DNA of 42,276 nucleotides from JBPBQZ01 sp050955105. Lineage in GTDB: Bacteria > Pseudomonadota > Gammaproteobacteria > Burkholderiales > Burkholderiaceae. The notes under the pieces are model-generated. The model made no database searches. It worked only from the letters and a program-made list of their open reading frames with translations, and had not been told where the DNA came from. Within the stretch, counting starts at the first letter, position 1. Each line of letters opens with the position of its first letter. Of the stretch, positions 16,643 to 26,000 are shown in pieces. Position numbers and translations under genes: made by a program. The DNA lies in the NCBI GenBank assembly GCA_050955105.1, contig JBPBQZ010000037.1, positions 1 through 42,276 of the forward strand, written 5' to 3'.

Positions 16643-18567
16643 TGCAGACCTCTCGGTTCGAGTTCGGAGCGCAGCGGCAGCGCATCGCCCAAGCTTGCGT
16701 CGAGCGCCGCGGGATTCGCTGTCTGCGCTTCGTCCGAACGTGCGCCGGCGCTGCCGAGATAGGCGGCAATCACATCAGCCTGCGCCACCACCGCTTGCGG
16801 CAAACCATCGGCAATCTTCACGCCGTGATGCAAGACCACCACGCGGTCGGCGATCGACATGAGCATCTGCAAGTTGTGGTCGACCACCACCAGCGTCATG
16901 CCTTTCTCACGCAGCGCGCGCAACACCTCCGCCAGGCGCAAGGCTTCCACCGCATTCAGGCCGGCTGCGGGCTCATCGAGAAGCAACACGGCAGGGCGTG
17001 CTGCCAAGGCCATGGCGGCGCCCAACAGCTTCTGCTCACCATATGGCAGGCTGCCGGCTATATCGTGCAGCCGATGCGACATCCCCACTTCGGCCAGACA
17101 GCCCAAGGCGTGCGCCAAACGTTCTTGTTCGCGGCGCTGATAGGCGGTGGTGCCGAGCAGCGAAGCGAAGAGCGCGCGCGGACGGTATAAATGTGCGGCG
17201 ATGCGCATATTTGCTTCGACTGTGAGTCCGGCGCAAACGGCTGTCTGCTGGAAGGTGCGCACCAACCCCAGCCGCGCCACGCGATTGGGCGACAAACCGG
17301 CCAGGCTCTGGCCGAAGGCGCTGACCGAGCCCTGGCTGGGCGGCAGGAAGCCGCTGAGCATGGTCAGCAGCGTGGTCTTGCCGGCACCGTTGGGGCCGAT
17401 CAGGCCGACGATTTCGCCGCGCCGCACGTCGAACGACACGTCGACCACCGCCTTGAGGCCCTTGAATTGACGGCTGACGTGACTCACCGACAAAGCCGGT
17501 GCATGGGCGTCGACGTCTTTGCCGGGCGCGCCTGCCTGCGCGCGAATTTCGAGAGGCACGGGTTCTGGCAGCGGCGGCACGCCGCGGGCGCGGGCGCGGG
17601 CGCGCGTCGAGCGTAGTCCATGCCGCCATCGAGCCAATCTGGGCGAGCTGGCCAGCCAGCCGACGATGCCGCCGGGCAGCAGGCGCACCGCCAACAGCAA
17701 CAGCAACGCGAAGGCGGCGAAATTCAAGTCGCCCATGAAGCGCAGCGCTTCCGGCAGCACCGCGAACAGCGCGCCGCCGAGAATCGGCCCGAGCAGCGTC
17801 GCCTTACCGCCCAATATCACCGCCAACAGACCACTGGCCGAGTAGCTGACGCCGAACAGCGCCGGCGACAGTACGAATATTTTTGGCACGAACAAGGCGC
17901 CGGCAAGCGCCGCCACGCCGCCCGACAAGGTCACATTGAGCACGCGCGCAGCGCCCGTGGCGATGCCCAGCGATTCGGCCAGCGCCGGGGCCTCGCGAAT
18001 CGCCGCCCAGCTGCGCCCGGTGGGACTGCCCTTCAGGTTTCTCAATAAGAAGAAGCACAGCAGCAATACCGCGAACACCACGAACAAGTAGGCTTGCTGG
18101 GCACTCCAGTGCACGGCCTCGGCGCCCGGGGTGGGCGGCAGGACCACCATCAAGCCCATCGGACCATGCGTGAGATCGACCCAATTGATGGCCAGCAAAG
18201 CGAGTATTTCGGACACCACGAGGGTCGCGATGGCAAAGTACGCGCCGCTTAGCCGCGCCGAAGCGAAGCCGACCAACACCCCCAGCAGCGCTCCGGGAAT
18301 GATCGACAACGGCACCGCTACGGTCCAGTAGTTCCAACCCAGCCCGGTAGTCAATAAGCCAGCACTGTAGGCACCCAGGCCGAAGAACGCCGCATGCCCG
18401 AAGCTCACATAACCGAGCTGGCCGAAGGTGATAGCCACGCCCAGCGCCAGGATGGCGAGCACCCCGGCGTAGGACGCGACGTCGAGTGCGTAGGAGGACA
18501 GTGGCAGGCAGACCAGCGCCGCCAGGACGATCCATGCCAATAAAAGCTGGGCGGCGAGTCGCTTCAT
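16639..18567 (-). CDS. fused LivM permease - LivG ATPase
   Basis: One 642-aa polypeptide that combines the second permease and first ATPase of the HAAT importer. Residues 1-305 are LivM-like: about eight or more hydrophobic helices, with FGQLGYVSFGHAAFFGLGAY and the coupling-loop region RSWAAIREAPALAESLGI. A basic linker (about 306-355, Arg/Ala/Pro-rich) leads into LivG: Walker A GPNGAGKT (391-398), signature LPYGEQ (507-512), Walker B LLLDEP (528-533), His564. The C-terminal 35 residues are an extra tail. The start at 18567 overlaps the livH stop (ATGA); an upstream open extension lies inside livH. Confidence 0.95.
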   Translation of the reverse strand: MKRLAAQLLLAWIVLAALVCLPLSSYALDVASYAGVLAILALGVAITFGQLGYVSFGHAAFFGLGAYSAGLLTTGLGWNYWTVAVPLSIIPGALLGVLVGFASARLSGAYFAIATLVVSEILALLAINWVDLTHGPMGLMVVLPPTPGAEAVHWSAQQAYLFVVFAVLLLCFFLLRNLKGSPTGRSWAAIREAPALAESLGIATGAARVLNVTLSGGVAALAGALFVPKIFVLSPALFGVSYSASGLLAVILGGKATLLGPILGGALFAVLPEALRFMGDLNFAAFALLLLLAVRLLPGGIVGWLASSPRLARWRHGLRSTRARARARGVPPLPEPVPLEIRAQAGAPGKDVDAHAPALSVSHVSRQFKGLKAVVDVSFDVRRGEIVGLIGPNGAGKTTLLTMLSGFLPPSQGSVSAFGQSLAGLSPNRVARLGLVRTFQQTAVCAGLTVEANMRIAAHLYRPRALFASLLGTTAYQRREQERLAHALGCLAEVGMSHRLHDIAGSLPYGEQKLLGAAMALAARPAVLLLDEPAAGLNAVEALRLAEVLRALREKGMTLVVVDHNLQMLMSIADRVVVLHHGVKIADGLPQAVVAQADVIAAYLGSAGARSDEAQTANPAALDASLGDALPLRSELEPRGLQ

Positions 18568-19430
18568 GCCTTTTGCCCCAGCAGTCCGTTCGGCTTCACC
18601 AGCAACACCACCACCATCAATGAATAGATCACTGCCGTGGCCACGCCGTCTTCCATATAGAAGCCGAGCATTGCGCCGAGAATGCCGACCAGCAGCCCAC
18701 ACAGCACCGCGCCCACGGCGCTGCCCAGGCCGCCGATGACGACGATGACGAAGGCCTTGATCAGCACCGCCTGCCCGAGCATGGGCGAAAACGAGGTGAT
18801 GGGCGCCAGCAAGGCGCCGCCGAAACCAGCGATCAGCGCCGCGACCACGAAGGTGCGCGTGCCGACGCGGCGCACGTCGATGCCCACCACGCGCGCTGCG
18901 AGCGCGCTTTGCGCGACCGCACGCATTTCCACACCGAAGCGGGTTTTCTTCATCACGCGCTCGAGCACCAGCAGCGTCAGCACGCTCGCGCCCATCACGA
19001 ACAAGCGTTGGCCGCTTAAACTCAGATCACCCAAATGCACGCTGCCTTCGATGCCATCGACGCGAGCCGGCGCCGGACCCCACAGCGACAGCACCACCTG
19101 ATTGCACAACACACCGAGCGCGAAGGTGGTGAGCAAAATGTCGGTGCGGCCATCGGCGCGGTCGAGCAAAGGCGCCACGGCCAGCGCATTGACGATCCAG
19201 CCCACGCCTGCGCCGACCACGGCAGCCAGCGGCAGCGCCGCCAGATAGGGCACGCCGAAACGCGTAGTAGCGATCACTACCGTCAAGGCGCCCAGCATCA
19301 CGACTTCGCCGTGACCGAAATTGATCACGTGCAAGACACCGAAGGCCAGCGTCAGGCCAAGCGCGATCAGCGCATAGCCGCAGCCGACCGACAAGCCATT
19401 GAGCAATTGCTGCAAGACCACATCGGACAT
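18564..19430 (-). CDS. livH: LIV-type ABC importer permease LivH
   Basis: Integral membrane permease of 288 aa, first permease subunit of the HAAT importer. The opening LLNGLSVGCGYALIALGLTL and FGVLHVINFGHGEVVMLGAL are diagnostic of LivH. The EAA-like loop MRAVAQSALAARVVGIDVRR follows the mid-protein helix, and VIGGLGSAVGAVLCGLLVG is near the C-terminus. It lies 74 nt after the binding-protein gene and overlaps livMG by 4 nt. Confidence 0.95.
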   Translation of the reverse strand: MSDVVLQQLLNGLSVGCGYALIALGLTLAFGVLHVINFGHGEVVMLGALTVVIATTRFGVPYLAALPLAAVVGAGVGWIVNALAVAPLLDRADGRTDILLTTFALGVLCNQVVLSLWGPAPARVDGIEGSVHLGDLSLSGQRLFVMGASVLTLLVLERVMKKTRFGVEMRAVAQSALAARVVGIDVRRVGTRTFVVAALIAGFGGALLAPITSFSPMLGQAVLIKAFVIVVIGGLGSAVGAVLCGLLVGILGAMLGFYMEDGVATAVIYSLMVVVLLVKPNGLLGQKA

Positions 19431-19504
19431 GGCATCCCCGAAGCGGCGACGCCGGCCGCGCGCGCATCGCTGCGGGCGCCAGGCATCGCCTTATCGACTA
19501 CAGA

Positions 19505-20620
19505 CTATTGGTTGATAGGCGAGGAAACGATCTTGCCGTCTTTAACCGTCATGACGACCCACGCGTCGGAGCTCGCACGATTTTTGGGAAAGCGAATCGT
19601 GCCGCGCGGTGTTTCCCAGGCGTTGTCACGAATCGTCTGCGCGATCTTCGCGGTGTCGCTATCGGTACCGGCTTTGCGGATCGCCTGGCCCAATACCCAG
19701 ACCGATTCGAAGCCAAGGAAATCGACCTTGCTCGGCGCTTCGTGGTACTTGGCCTGGAACGCCGAGACGAATTTGCGATTGATTTCGTTGTCGGTGGTCG
19801 GCGACCAGATATCGACCGTGAAAGCGCCTTCGGCCGAGTCCCCTGCCACCTTCAGCACGTCAGGCGTAATGCTGCCCGGCATGATGCAACGCTTGCCGCC
19901 GACGCCGGCTTCCTTGAGCGCGCGCAACACGTTGCCACCCTGCTCCGGCGCGGAAAACCCCAGGCATACCGCATCGGGATTAGCGGCTTTGATACGCGTC
20001 GCCAAGGTACTGAAATCGGTTTGCTTCAAGATCTCGTACAACTCGGTGGCGACCACCTTGTCGCCGAAATACTTCTTCATGTCGGTGACAATCGAGCGGC
20101 CGTAGTCGCCGTTCTCCACCACCACTGCCACGCGCTGTGGATTGACTTTGTCCTTGATGTATTTATCGAAGGTAGCGCCGTCGACCGACACCAGCGGATT
20201 GAACAGGAAGGCCCGGTCATAGTCGGTGATGGCCGGAGCCTTGGTTACGGCGGCGAGATACAGCATGCCGTTCTGCTGGGCAATTTGCATGACGCCCAGC
20301 GACACCGAGGTGTTGATCGCGCCGACGATGATCTTGACCTTGTCTTCGCTGGCCAGCCGTCGCGCCGCGGCCACGCCATCGGCCGGCGTGTAGTTATCGT
20401 CGTAGACGGTGAGATGAAGCTTCTCGCCCTTGATGAGGCCGCCGCTCTGATTGAGGAAGTCGGCCGCCATTTCCGAGCCGCGCTGCCCCTCTTGTCCAAG
20501 CATCGTCTTGATCGGATAGATCAGACCAACGTTCAAGGTATTCGACTGCGCTTGAGCGAGGCCGCCGCCGAGCAGGCAAACGCTCAGGGCAGCCGTGATG
20601 GTACGGGCGAGTAGACGCAC
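19505..20620 (-). CDS. LIV-type ABC importer substrate-binding protein
   Basis: Periplasmic type I binding protein (LivJ/AmiC-like fold), 371 aa. A GTG start at 20620 is chosen because AGGAGA lies 6 nt upstream and it yields a compact signal peptide (RLLARTITAALSVCLLGG, cleavage after AQA); an open frame to 20677 adds residues without a signal. The mature part starts NTLNVGLIYPIKTMLGQEGQ, with DDNYTPADGVAAARRLASED and VKIIVGAINTSVSLGVMQIA. The ligand is not evident: the family covers branched-chain amino acids, amides, urea and aromatic or sugar-like compounds, and the operon's lactonase argues against simple leucine uptake. Confidence 0.9.
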   Translation of the reverse strand: MRLLARTITAALSVCLLGGGLAQAQSNTLNVGLIYPIKTMLGQEGQRGSEMAADFLNQSGGLIKGEKLHLTVYDDNYTPADGVAAARRLASEDKVKIIVGAINTSVSLGVMQIAQQNGMLYLAAVTKAPAITDYDRAFLFNPLVSVDGATFDKYIKDKVNPQRVAVVVENGDYGRSIVTDMKKYFGDKVVATELYEILKQTDFSTLATRIKAANPDAVCLGFSAPEQGGNVLRALKEAGVGGKRCIMPGSITPDVLKVAGDSAEGAFTVDIWSPTTDNEINRKFVSAFQAKYHEAPSKVDFLGFESVWVLGQAIRKAGTDSDTAKIAQTIRDNAWETPRGTIRFPKNRASSDAWVVMTVKDGKIVSSPINQ

Positions 20621-20684
20621 GCATTGTCTCCTGGATTTTTGTGATGGGTGGCATCCAGCTGCTGCGGGACGCCCCAACCATTTA

Positions 20685-20712
20685 ATGTTCTATGGTTGAT
20701 CCATTTGAACAT
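20685..20712. promoter_or_regulatory. nested palindrome upstream of the ABC-transporter operon
   Basis: ATGTTC (20685-20690) and GAACAT (20707-20712) bracket ATGG (20692-20695) and CCAT (20701-20704), a nested dyad. It lies 65-90 bp before the binding-protein start in the 230-nt divergent gap with cbpA. It could be an operator or leader hairpin; no regulator was identified. Nothing else was recognised in that gap. Confidence 0.4.
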
Positions 20713-20850
20713 GGCGGCTCGGAAGGTGTCAATCCAGGGCTTTCCGCCGCAGCGGATTGAAATGCCGTAAATTGTCCCTATTGTTTTCGAGATGCCGGAA
20801 ACGGAATGGCTTGCCGCCGTCCGGCCGGCCCTCGATGGATGAGCGGAGCT

Positions 20851-21855
20851 ATGGAATTCAAGGACTATTACAGCATTCTGGGATTGAAGCCGGCCGCGTC
20901 GGAAGATGAGATTCGTCGCGCCTATCGCAAGTTCGCGCGCAAGTACCATCCGGACGTCAGCAAGGAAGCCGACGCGGAGGTACGTATGCGCGACATCAAT
21001 GAAGCCTACGACGTGCTGCGCGACAAGGAGAAACGCAGTGCCTACGATAATCTCGCCGCCCAGGTGGGCAGTGGCGGGCGCGGCGCCGACTTCGCACCGC
21101 CACCCGGTTGGGACCAAGGCTTCGAATTCCGGCAAGGTCCACGCGGCGCCGGCATGGGTGAGCGCGGCGCGGGCGCAGCTAGCGAGGCCGATTTCAGTGA
21201 GTTCTTTTCATCGATTTTCGGCCAGGCCGGGCGCGCCGCCCACGCGCGTGGCGCGGGCGGCTCGGCGGGCGCCCAGCCGGAATTTCGCGCACGCGGCGAG
21301 GATCATCATGCCGCTATCGAGGTAAGCCTCGACGACGCGCTGCACGGTGCTACACGCGACATCACCCTGCGTGCCATGGAAGCGGATGCACAGGGCCGAG
21401 CGCAGTGGCGCAACCGCACCTTGAGCGTGAATATCCCGGCAGGCATTCGCGAAGGCCAATACATTCGGCTGGCGGGGCAAGGCATGCCAGGTTACGGCGG
21501 CGAATCCAGCGGCGATTTGTACCTCGAGGTGCGCTTCCAGCCGCATCCGCTGTATCGGGTGGAGGGACGCGACCTGTATATGAATTTGCCGGTCACACCA
21601 TCCGAAGCCGCCTTGGGCGCCGCGGTAACCGCGCCCACGCCCGGCGGTTCGGTCGAGGTGACGATTCCGCCCAACAGCCGCGGCGGCCGCAAGCTGCGCC
21701 TGAAGGGGCGTGGCATTCCCGGCGACCCGGCCGGCGACCTTTATTTGCTGCTGGAGATCGTGCTGCCCCCAGCCGACTCCGAGATCGCACGTCAGGCATA
21801 CCAAAAACTGGCGCACGACCTGCCCTTCAATCCGCGCAGCCATCTGGGAGTTTGA
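20851..21855 (+). CDS. cbpA: curved DNA-binding protein CbpA (DnaJ-family co-chaperone)
   Basis: Hsp40-type co-chaperone that stimulates DnaK and can bind curved DNA. The 334-aa protein has an N-terminal J domain (EFKDYYSILGLKPAASEDEI) with the His33-Pro34-Asp35 motif in KYHPDVSKEA and INEAYDVL. A Gly/Ala-rich linker (about 70-150) and two DnaJ C-terminal beta-domains follow (VNIPAGIREGQYIRLAGQGM and NSRGGRKLRLKGRGIPG). It lacks the Cys-rich zinc region of DnaJ, as CbpA should. ATG 20851 is preferred with CGGAG just upstream; ATG 20839 or 20806 would lengthen it without support. Confidence 0.95.
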   Translation: MEFKDYYSILGLKPAASEDEIRRAYRKFARKYHPDVSKEADAEVRMRDINEAYDVLRDKEKRSAYDNLAAQVGSGGRGADFAPPPGWDQGFEFRQGPRGAGMGERGAGAASEADFSEFFSSIFGQAGRAAHARGAGGSAGAQPEFRARGEDHHAAIEVSLDDALHGATRDITLRAMEADAQGRAQWRNRTLSVNIPAGIREGQYIRLAGQGMPGYGGESSGDLYLEVRFQPHPLYRVEGRDLYMNLPVTPSEAALGAAVTAPTPGGSVEVTIPPNSRGGRKLRLKGRGIPGDPAGDLYLLLEIVLPPADSEIARQAYQKLAHDLPFNPRSHLGV

Positions 21856-21857
21856 AT

Positions 21858-22175
21858 ATGAAGACGGTATCGGTTACCACGGCCACCGTGGTCAGCGCCT
21901 CGCATCCCTTGCGTGCCGACGAGTTGGCACGCGCCTGCGGCGCCGACCTCGCGTGGGTGGTGCAATTGGTTGAGATCGGCATTCTGGAGGCGCCCGCCGC
22001 GCGCCAGGATGAATGGCGCTTTCACAGCAGCGACCTGGGCCGTGCGCGCGAGGCGCGGCGCTTGCAGCGGGACTTCGATGCCAGCCTCGACGCCGCCGCG
22101 TTGATTCTGGATATGAGCGCCGAGTTGCGACGACTGCGTACGCAGTTGCGCACCTTGGGCTTCGAACGGCCGTGA
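21858..22175 (+). CDS. cbpM: CbpM-like chaperone modulator
   Basis: Small MerR-like helix-turn-helix protein (105 aa) that in E. coli binds the CbpA J domain and inhibits it. It starts 2 nt after the cbpA stop, which fixes the start. Features: LRADELARACGADLAWVVQL as the helix-turn-helix part, a basic ARRLQRDFD segment, and a C-terminal helix ending LRRLRTQLRTLGFERP. The pairing and size match CbpA-CbpM. Confidence 0.87.
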   Translation: MKTVSVTTATVVSASHPLRADELARACGADLAWVVQLVEIGILEAPAARQDEWRFHSSDLGRAREARRLQRDFDASLDAAALILDMSAELRRLRTQLRTLGFERP

Positions 22176-22323
22176 CACACGTGCCGATGCACCGTTCGAC
22201 CGCAAGCTCGGCGACGCGCCGGCCTTGCATGCCAATGAGATCGCCGAGATCATCGCCTTCCTGAAAACCTTGAGCGCCGGTTATCGGCCGGCGTCGAAGG
22301 CCGCAGCGCGCGCGCCGCGATAG
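22174..22323 (+). pseudogene. C-terminal remnant of a cytochrome c peroxidase (MauG/CCP family)
   Basis: The plus-strand frame at 22174-22323 reads DTRADAPFDRKLGDAPALHA then NEIAEIIAFLKTLSAGYRP before a stop. The pattern 'P-F-D/N-R-K-x-G-D-x-P-A-L ... E-I ... A-F-L-K-T-L-x-x-G-Y' is the usual C-terminus of di-haem cytochrome c peroxidases. No haem-binding CxxCH or other part of the enzyme is found upstream; the frame begins right at the cbpM stop. It is therefore a short leftover after deletion. Its last about 40 nt overlap the convergent deoxyribosyltransferase gene. Confidence 0.72.
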
Positions 22324-22871
22324 TGCTCACGCATGGCGGCCAGGCAGGCCGCCGCGTCGCCGGCGACGAAACTCACGGGCACGGCCAGCATGAGGTTGCG
22401 GCCGTGCCCGAAGTCTTCTACCAGGTAGCCGTGCGCGTCGCGCCCCTGTGCGTTGCGCGGCACGTGATCGACGATTTTGCCCGACGGCACGCCGTAGCCC
22501 CACACCGGCTTGCCCAACGCCACCGCGAAGCCCACTTCGAAAACGGTGCCTGAATCGGGCTCGGGCCCACGAAAATGCTGCAGGTTGGCCATCAGCAGAT
22601 CGGCCGAGCGCAGCAGGCCGATATTCGCCCGATAGATAGCCTGGGCCTGCGCATGGCGCGGGTCGGGCGGCGCGTCTTCGAGCGCGTCGGGCGACGTCTC
22701 GGCGGCCCCCTTCGCTAACTCCACATCCAGCGGATAAAGACCGCTGAATCCATATGCTTCACACAACGCCGTCAAGCGGCGCCCGTGCTCGATCGCATCG
22801 ACGCGAAATACATCCGGGCCGGCAAGATAAATCGTCAATGGACGCGCATCTGCAGCGAGCGGCTTGTGCAT
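22281..22871 (-). CDS. nucleoside 2-deoxyribosyltransferase
   Basis: Enzyme that moves or hydrolyses the deoxyribosyl group of (deoxy)nucleosides, in purine/pyrimidine salvage. The 196-aa protein shows the family pattern: IYLAGPDVF (14-22), RSADLLMANLQHFRGPEPDS and DSGTVFEVGFAVALGKPVWG. Asp91, Asn96, Asp106 and Glu112 sit at the conserved acidic/nucleophile positions, with Glu112 the likely nucleophile. It is somewhat longer than Lactobacillus enzymes (about 160 aa). It runs divergently from the giant gene to its right; the 172-nt gap between them holds a leader hairpin described separately. Confidence 0.9.
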   Translation of the reverse strand: MHKPLAADARPLTIYLAGPDVFRVDAIEHGRRLTALCEAYGFSGLYPLDVELAKGAAETSPDALEDAPPDPRHAQAQAIYRANIGLLRSADLLMANLQHFRGPEPDSGTVFEVGFAVALGKPVWGYGVPSGKIVDHVPRNAQGRDAHGYLVEDFGHGRNLMLAVPVSFVAGDAAACLAAMREHYRGARAAAFDAGR

Positions 22872-22999
22872 AAGGAAGGTCTCAAAATCGCCGAGCCGCC
22901 ATCATGACACGCCGCGGCGGCGCGCGGCGTGCTGGTCTGCGCAGCGTCGCCGCAGCGCATGACCATGCGTGAGAAATAGCGCGCCGGGCAAGCATCCGC

Positions 23000-23027
23000 G
23001 GCTAGCTTCGTCACACGGAAGCTAGCC
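23000..23027 (+). promoter_or_regulatory. leader hairpin before the first giant gene
   Basis: GGCTAGCTTC (23000-23009) and GAAGCTAGCC (23018-23027) form an exact 10-bp stem with an 8-nt loop, ending 16 nt before the ATG and a few nt before the Shine-Dalgarno GGAG. The loop and 3' arm contain ACACGGA, which also occurs in the hairpin before the second giant gene. Confidence 0.6.
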
Positions 23028-23043
23028 TCACCGGAGCTTAAAC

Positions 23044-26000
23044 ATGTTCGCCTTGACTACACCAGCGCCTGGCTTGCTCGCCACGATGCTCAACCTTACC
23101 CGCGGCGCACAGGCCATGACGTCGATTCCGCCGCCAGTGCCCTCCTCCGCAACGCCTGCCCGCGCAGCACGTGCGGCCAACGCGCCTGAGCCGCACGCCC
23201 AGTCGACCATGAATGCCACGGCCACACCGGCGTCAGGCGTTGAATCGAGCTACCAGCTCACGCCAATGCGGGCGCCACCCCCCACGCGTTTGCTCGACGA
23301 AGCGGTGATCGCTTATCTGCGCACCGGCAACGGCGGCGCGCATCTGCCAGACCTGGCGCCCGGCACCGTCATCAACCTGCTCCACCATCAGCTGTTCGGC
23401 AACCGGCCCGCGCCCGACACGCATCGTGGCTTCATCGGCGCGCGCGCAAGCGTGACTGACGCCCTGGCCACGCAGTTGATGGTGCATGCAGAGATGTTTG
23501 CCGGCACCGCATCAGAGCCAATCGACGAGGCCGCGCAACAACACGTGCTGGCACAGGCGCTCGTCGACCTGTTTGACGCGCGTTTTGAAGATACGCGGCT
23601 TGGACTGATCGGTTATGAATTCGCCAACGACATCAAAGCTGGCCACACGTTTGCGCAAATGCAGGCCAACTTCATCGCCTCGCTGGGCTCGCGCTTCGGC
23701 GGCTTGACCCCGCAAGCAGCCGTCTGGGCGGCGCGCACGCTGTTGCACGAATATCGGCCCGCGCTGCTACGCGCCGACGCGCAACAACTCCGCTTCGGCA
23801 GCGTGGCATGCGCCGATCTCGAGGCCGGCATTGCGCTGGCGCAGGCGAGCGGCATCGATCCTGACAGCGTGGACAGCCGCGAACTGTCGGCCTTGGCGCG
23901 CACAGGCAGCGAAATGCTACGCGGCCACGATCCGGCGGCCGGTGCGATGTGGTATCCGCAACTGCCTGCGGCACTCGCGCATGCCTTGGCCAACGGCCGC
24001 ATCGATGTACAGGGTTTCCAGTCGCCGTCGTGGTCGACGCTCGTGGATGCCTCCGTAGGCCTGGAGCAGGACCGCGCCAAGGCACTGTCGAGCATGCTCA
24101 AGGAAATCGAAGTACCGGTCGCCGAGCTGCTGCAGCCTTTTGCAACGCGTCGCGGTATGGCCTTGGCGCAGTCAGCGACGACGCCCAGACCACGGCCGGG
24201 CGTCTTGGACGGGCACGCGCCGCCGGGTGTAGCAGGGCCGCCACTTAAAGGGCAACGCGTAGCCGCACCGCATGGCACCTCCGCAGTACAGCAACTCGCC
24301 CCACCGGTCGACTTCGACGCCAGCCAAGTACAGCGCACGCTGGATCAGCGTTTCGAGCACCACTTCACCGCGCAGATGAAGCGCTATGAGCAAAGCATTG
24401 CTACCTTGCTGGGCCATGCGCTGGAAGGTCTGGCGAGTGATGATAGCGATTTCCTCGACAATGCCGCGTCGCAGATTTCCACGATAAAACTGATCATGGG
24501 TATGCGCCATGCACCGACAGGTGAGACACGCCCCAGCGAATTGATTGAACTGCGCGAACAGGTGCTGTGGAAGGCCTGGCGCGACGGCGAGGTGCGCCAC
24601 TATTTGGTACGCCTGCTGCATGCGGATTCGCTCATCATGAGACTGCCTGATACACCGCACGATCTGACTGTACTGATACGCCAACAGTTGCCCTTATTCC
24701 TCAGCGACGCAACGCGCGCACGCTTCCAGCGCTACGAATTGCTCGACGTTAAATTAGAGGCTGGCGAGGTGCATGAAGACGTTGGCGTTGATGAGATGTG
24801 TGAGCCCATCGCGCGCTTAATGAGCACACATCTCTATAGGCTCAGTGCAGCCGCCGCAGGCGTGCCCGCGCCATCGCAATGGCCTGGGCTAGACACCGAA
24901 CAATTCACCGCGCTCGCCGCCTATCGCCCGTGCATGCCAGCGATTGGGCGCGAGATTCCCGGGACAGAACCAGCCCATTGCGCGCTGGCGGCGCTAGCGC
25001 CTGGCACATCTGCGAAGGGTAATCGGCTGTTTCGCGGTGGTATGTTCTGGCGCACCGAGACAGCCGACGATCTGGCCGCCCTACAAACCCGCATGATGCA
25101 ATACAAGCCCAGCCAGGCCGCGATATATCTGGCTGCAAAACTCGGCATTTCCTTGCGCGCGAGTGAGCGCCTGCTGTTGCTCGCGCAGCCCGCCGCGCGC
25201 GCGGACGTGGAGCGTACGCTCACGCAAATTCCCGCCTATCGGAGCGGGCGCCAACACTGGCGTCTGGGAGCTACACCGCTGCCGAGCAGCAGCATGGCAA
25301 GCGCTGCCTCAATGTTGCCGCTTACTTCGAGCAGACCGGTACCGCTTGCCGAGCAGCTGCGCGATCTGGAGACGCGCGGCATTGTATATCGCCCCGACAA
25401 GCGCTTGTGGCGGGCTGTACAGCCACCAGATACGTCGTCGTGGCGCAGCGGACTGATGCGTGGCGCGCCGGTTTATACCCTGCGCGAGGTTGACGGTGTA
25501 GACCACGTTATCGTCGACTGTGCTGGGGACGCAACCATCGAACCGCATGGCGGATGTGAGCGGTTCGCTTATCGGTCGCCACAGAGCGGGCTTCTATCTG
25601 GACCGCTGCTGCAGCCCGATGCGGCACAGCCGCATCGCCGCCTGTACCCGCTGCCAGGGCGCCCGTCACAATGGCCGGTAAGTCTAGCGCGCGAAGCGCC
25701 ACATCATCGGATTCGCGAATTCCATCTGCCGGTGAATGCCAGCGTCGCTTACTTGCCGCATTTCAGTCAGGAGTTTGTCGATCTGGCTGTTTTCGAGATA
25801 GATCGTGCACTGTACGGGCTGCGTTTGACAGACCGTCAGGCGCCCCTCGAATCGCTCACGTCCATCCTGCAGCGCGGCGAGTTCCGCGCGGCGCATTGCC
25901 GTGCCGAGCGTGGCCGCGAAGACGATATGAAATGCCTGACGCCGATACGTACGGAAGTGGAAGGCGAGCCCGTCATCTTGCTGACGAATCACAACAACCC

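Noticed and set aside
19035..20614. Plus-strand 356- and 368-aa frames opposite livH and the binding-protein gene
   Set aside because: Shadows of the transporter genes; no initiation signal or motif.
22872..23043. hrp-type (TTCG-N16-TTCG) promoter before the giant genes
   Set aside because: Only one TTCG occurs in this gap (23007-23010), within the leader hairpin.
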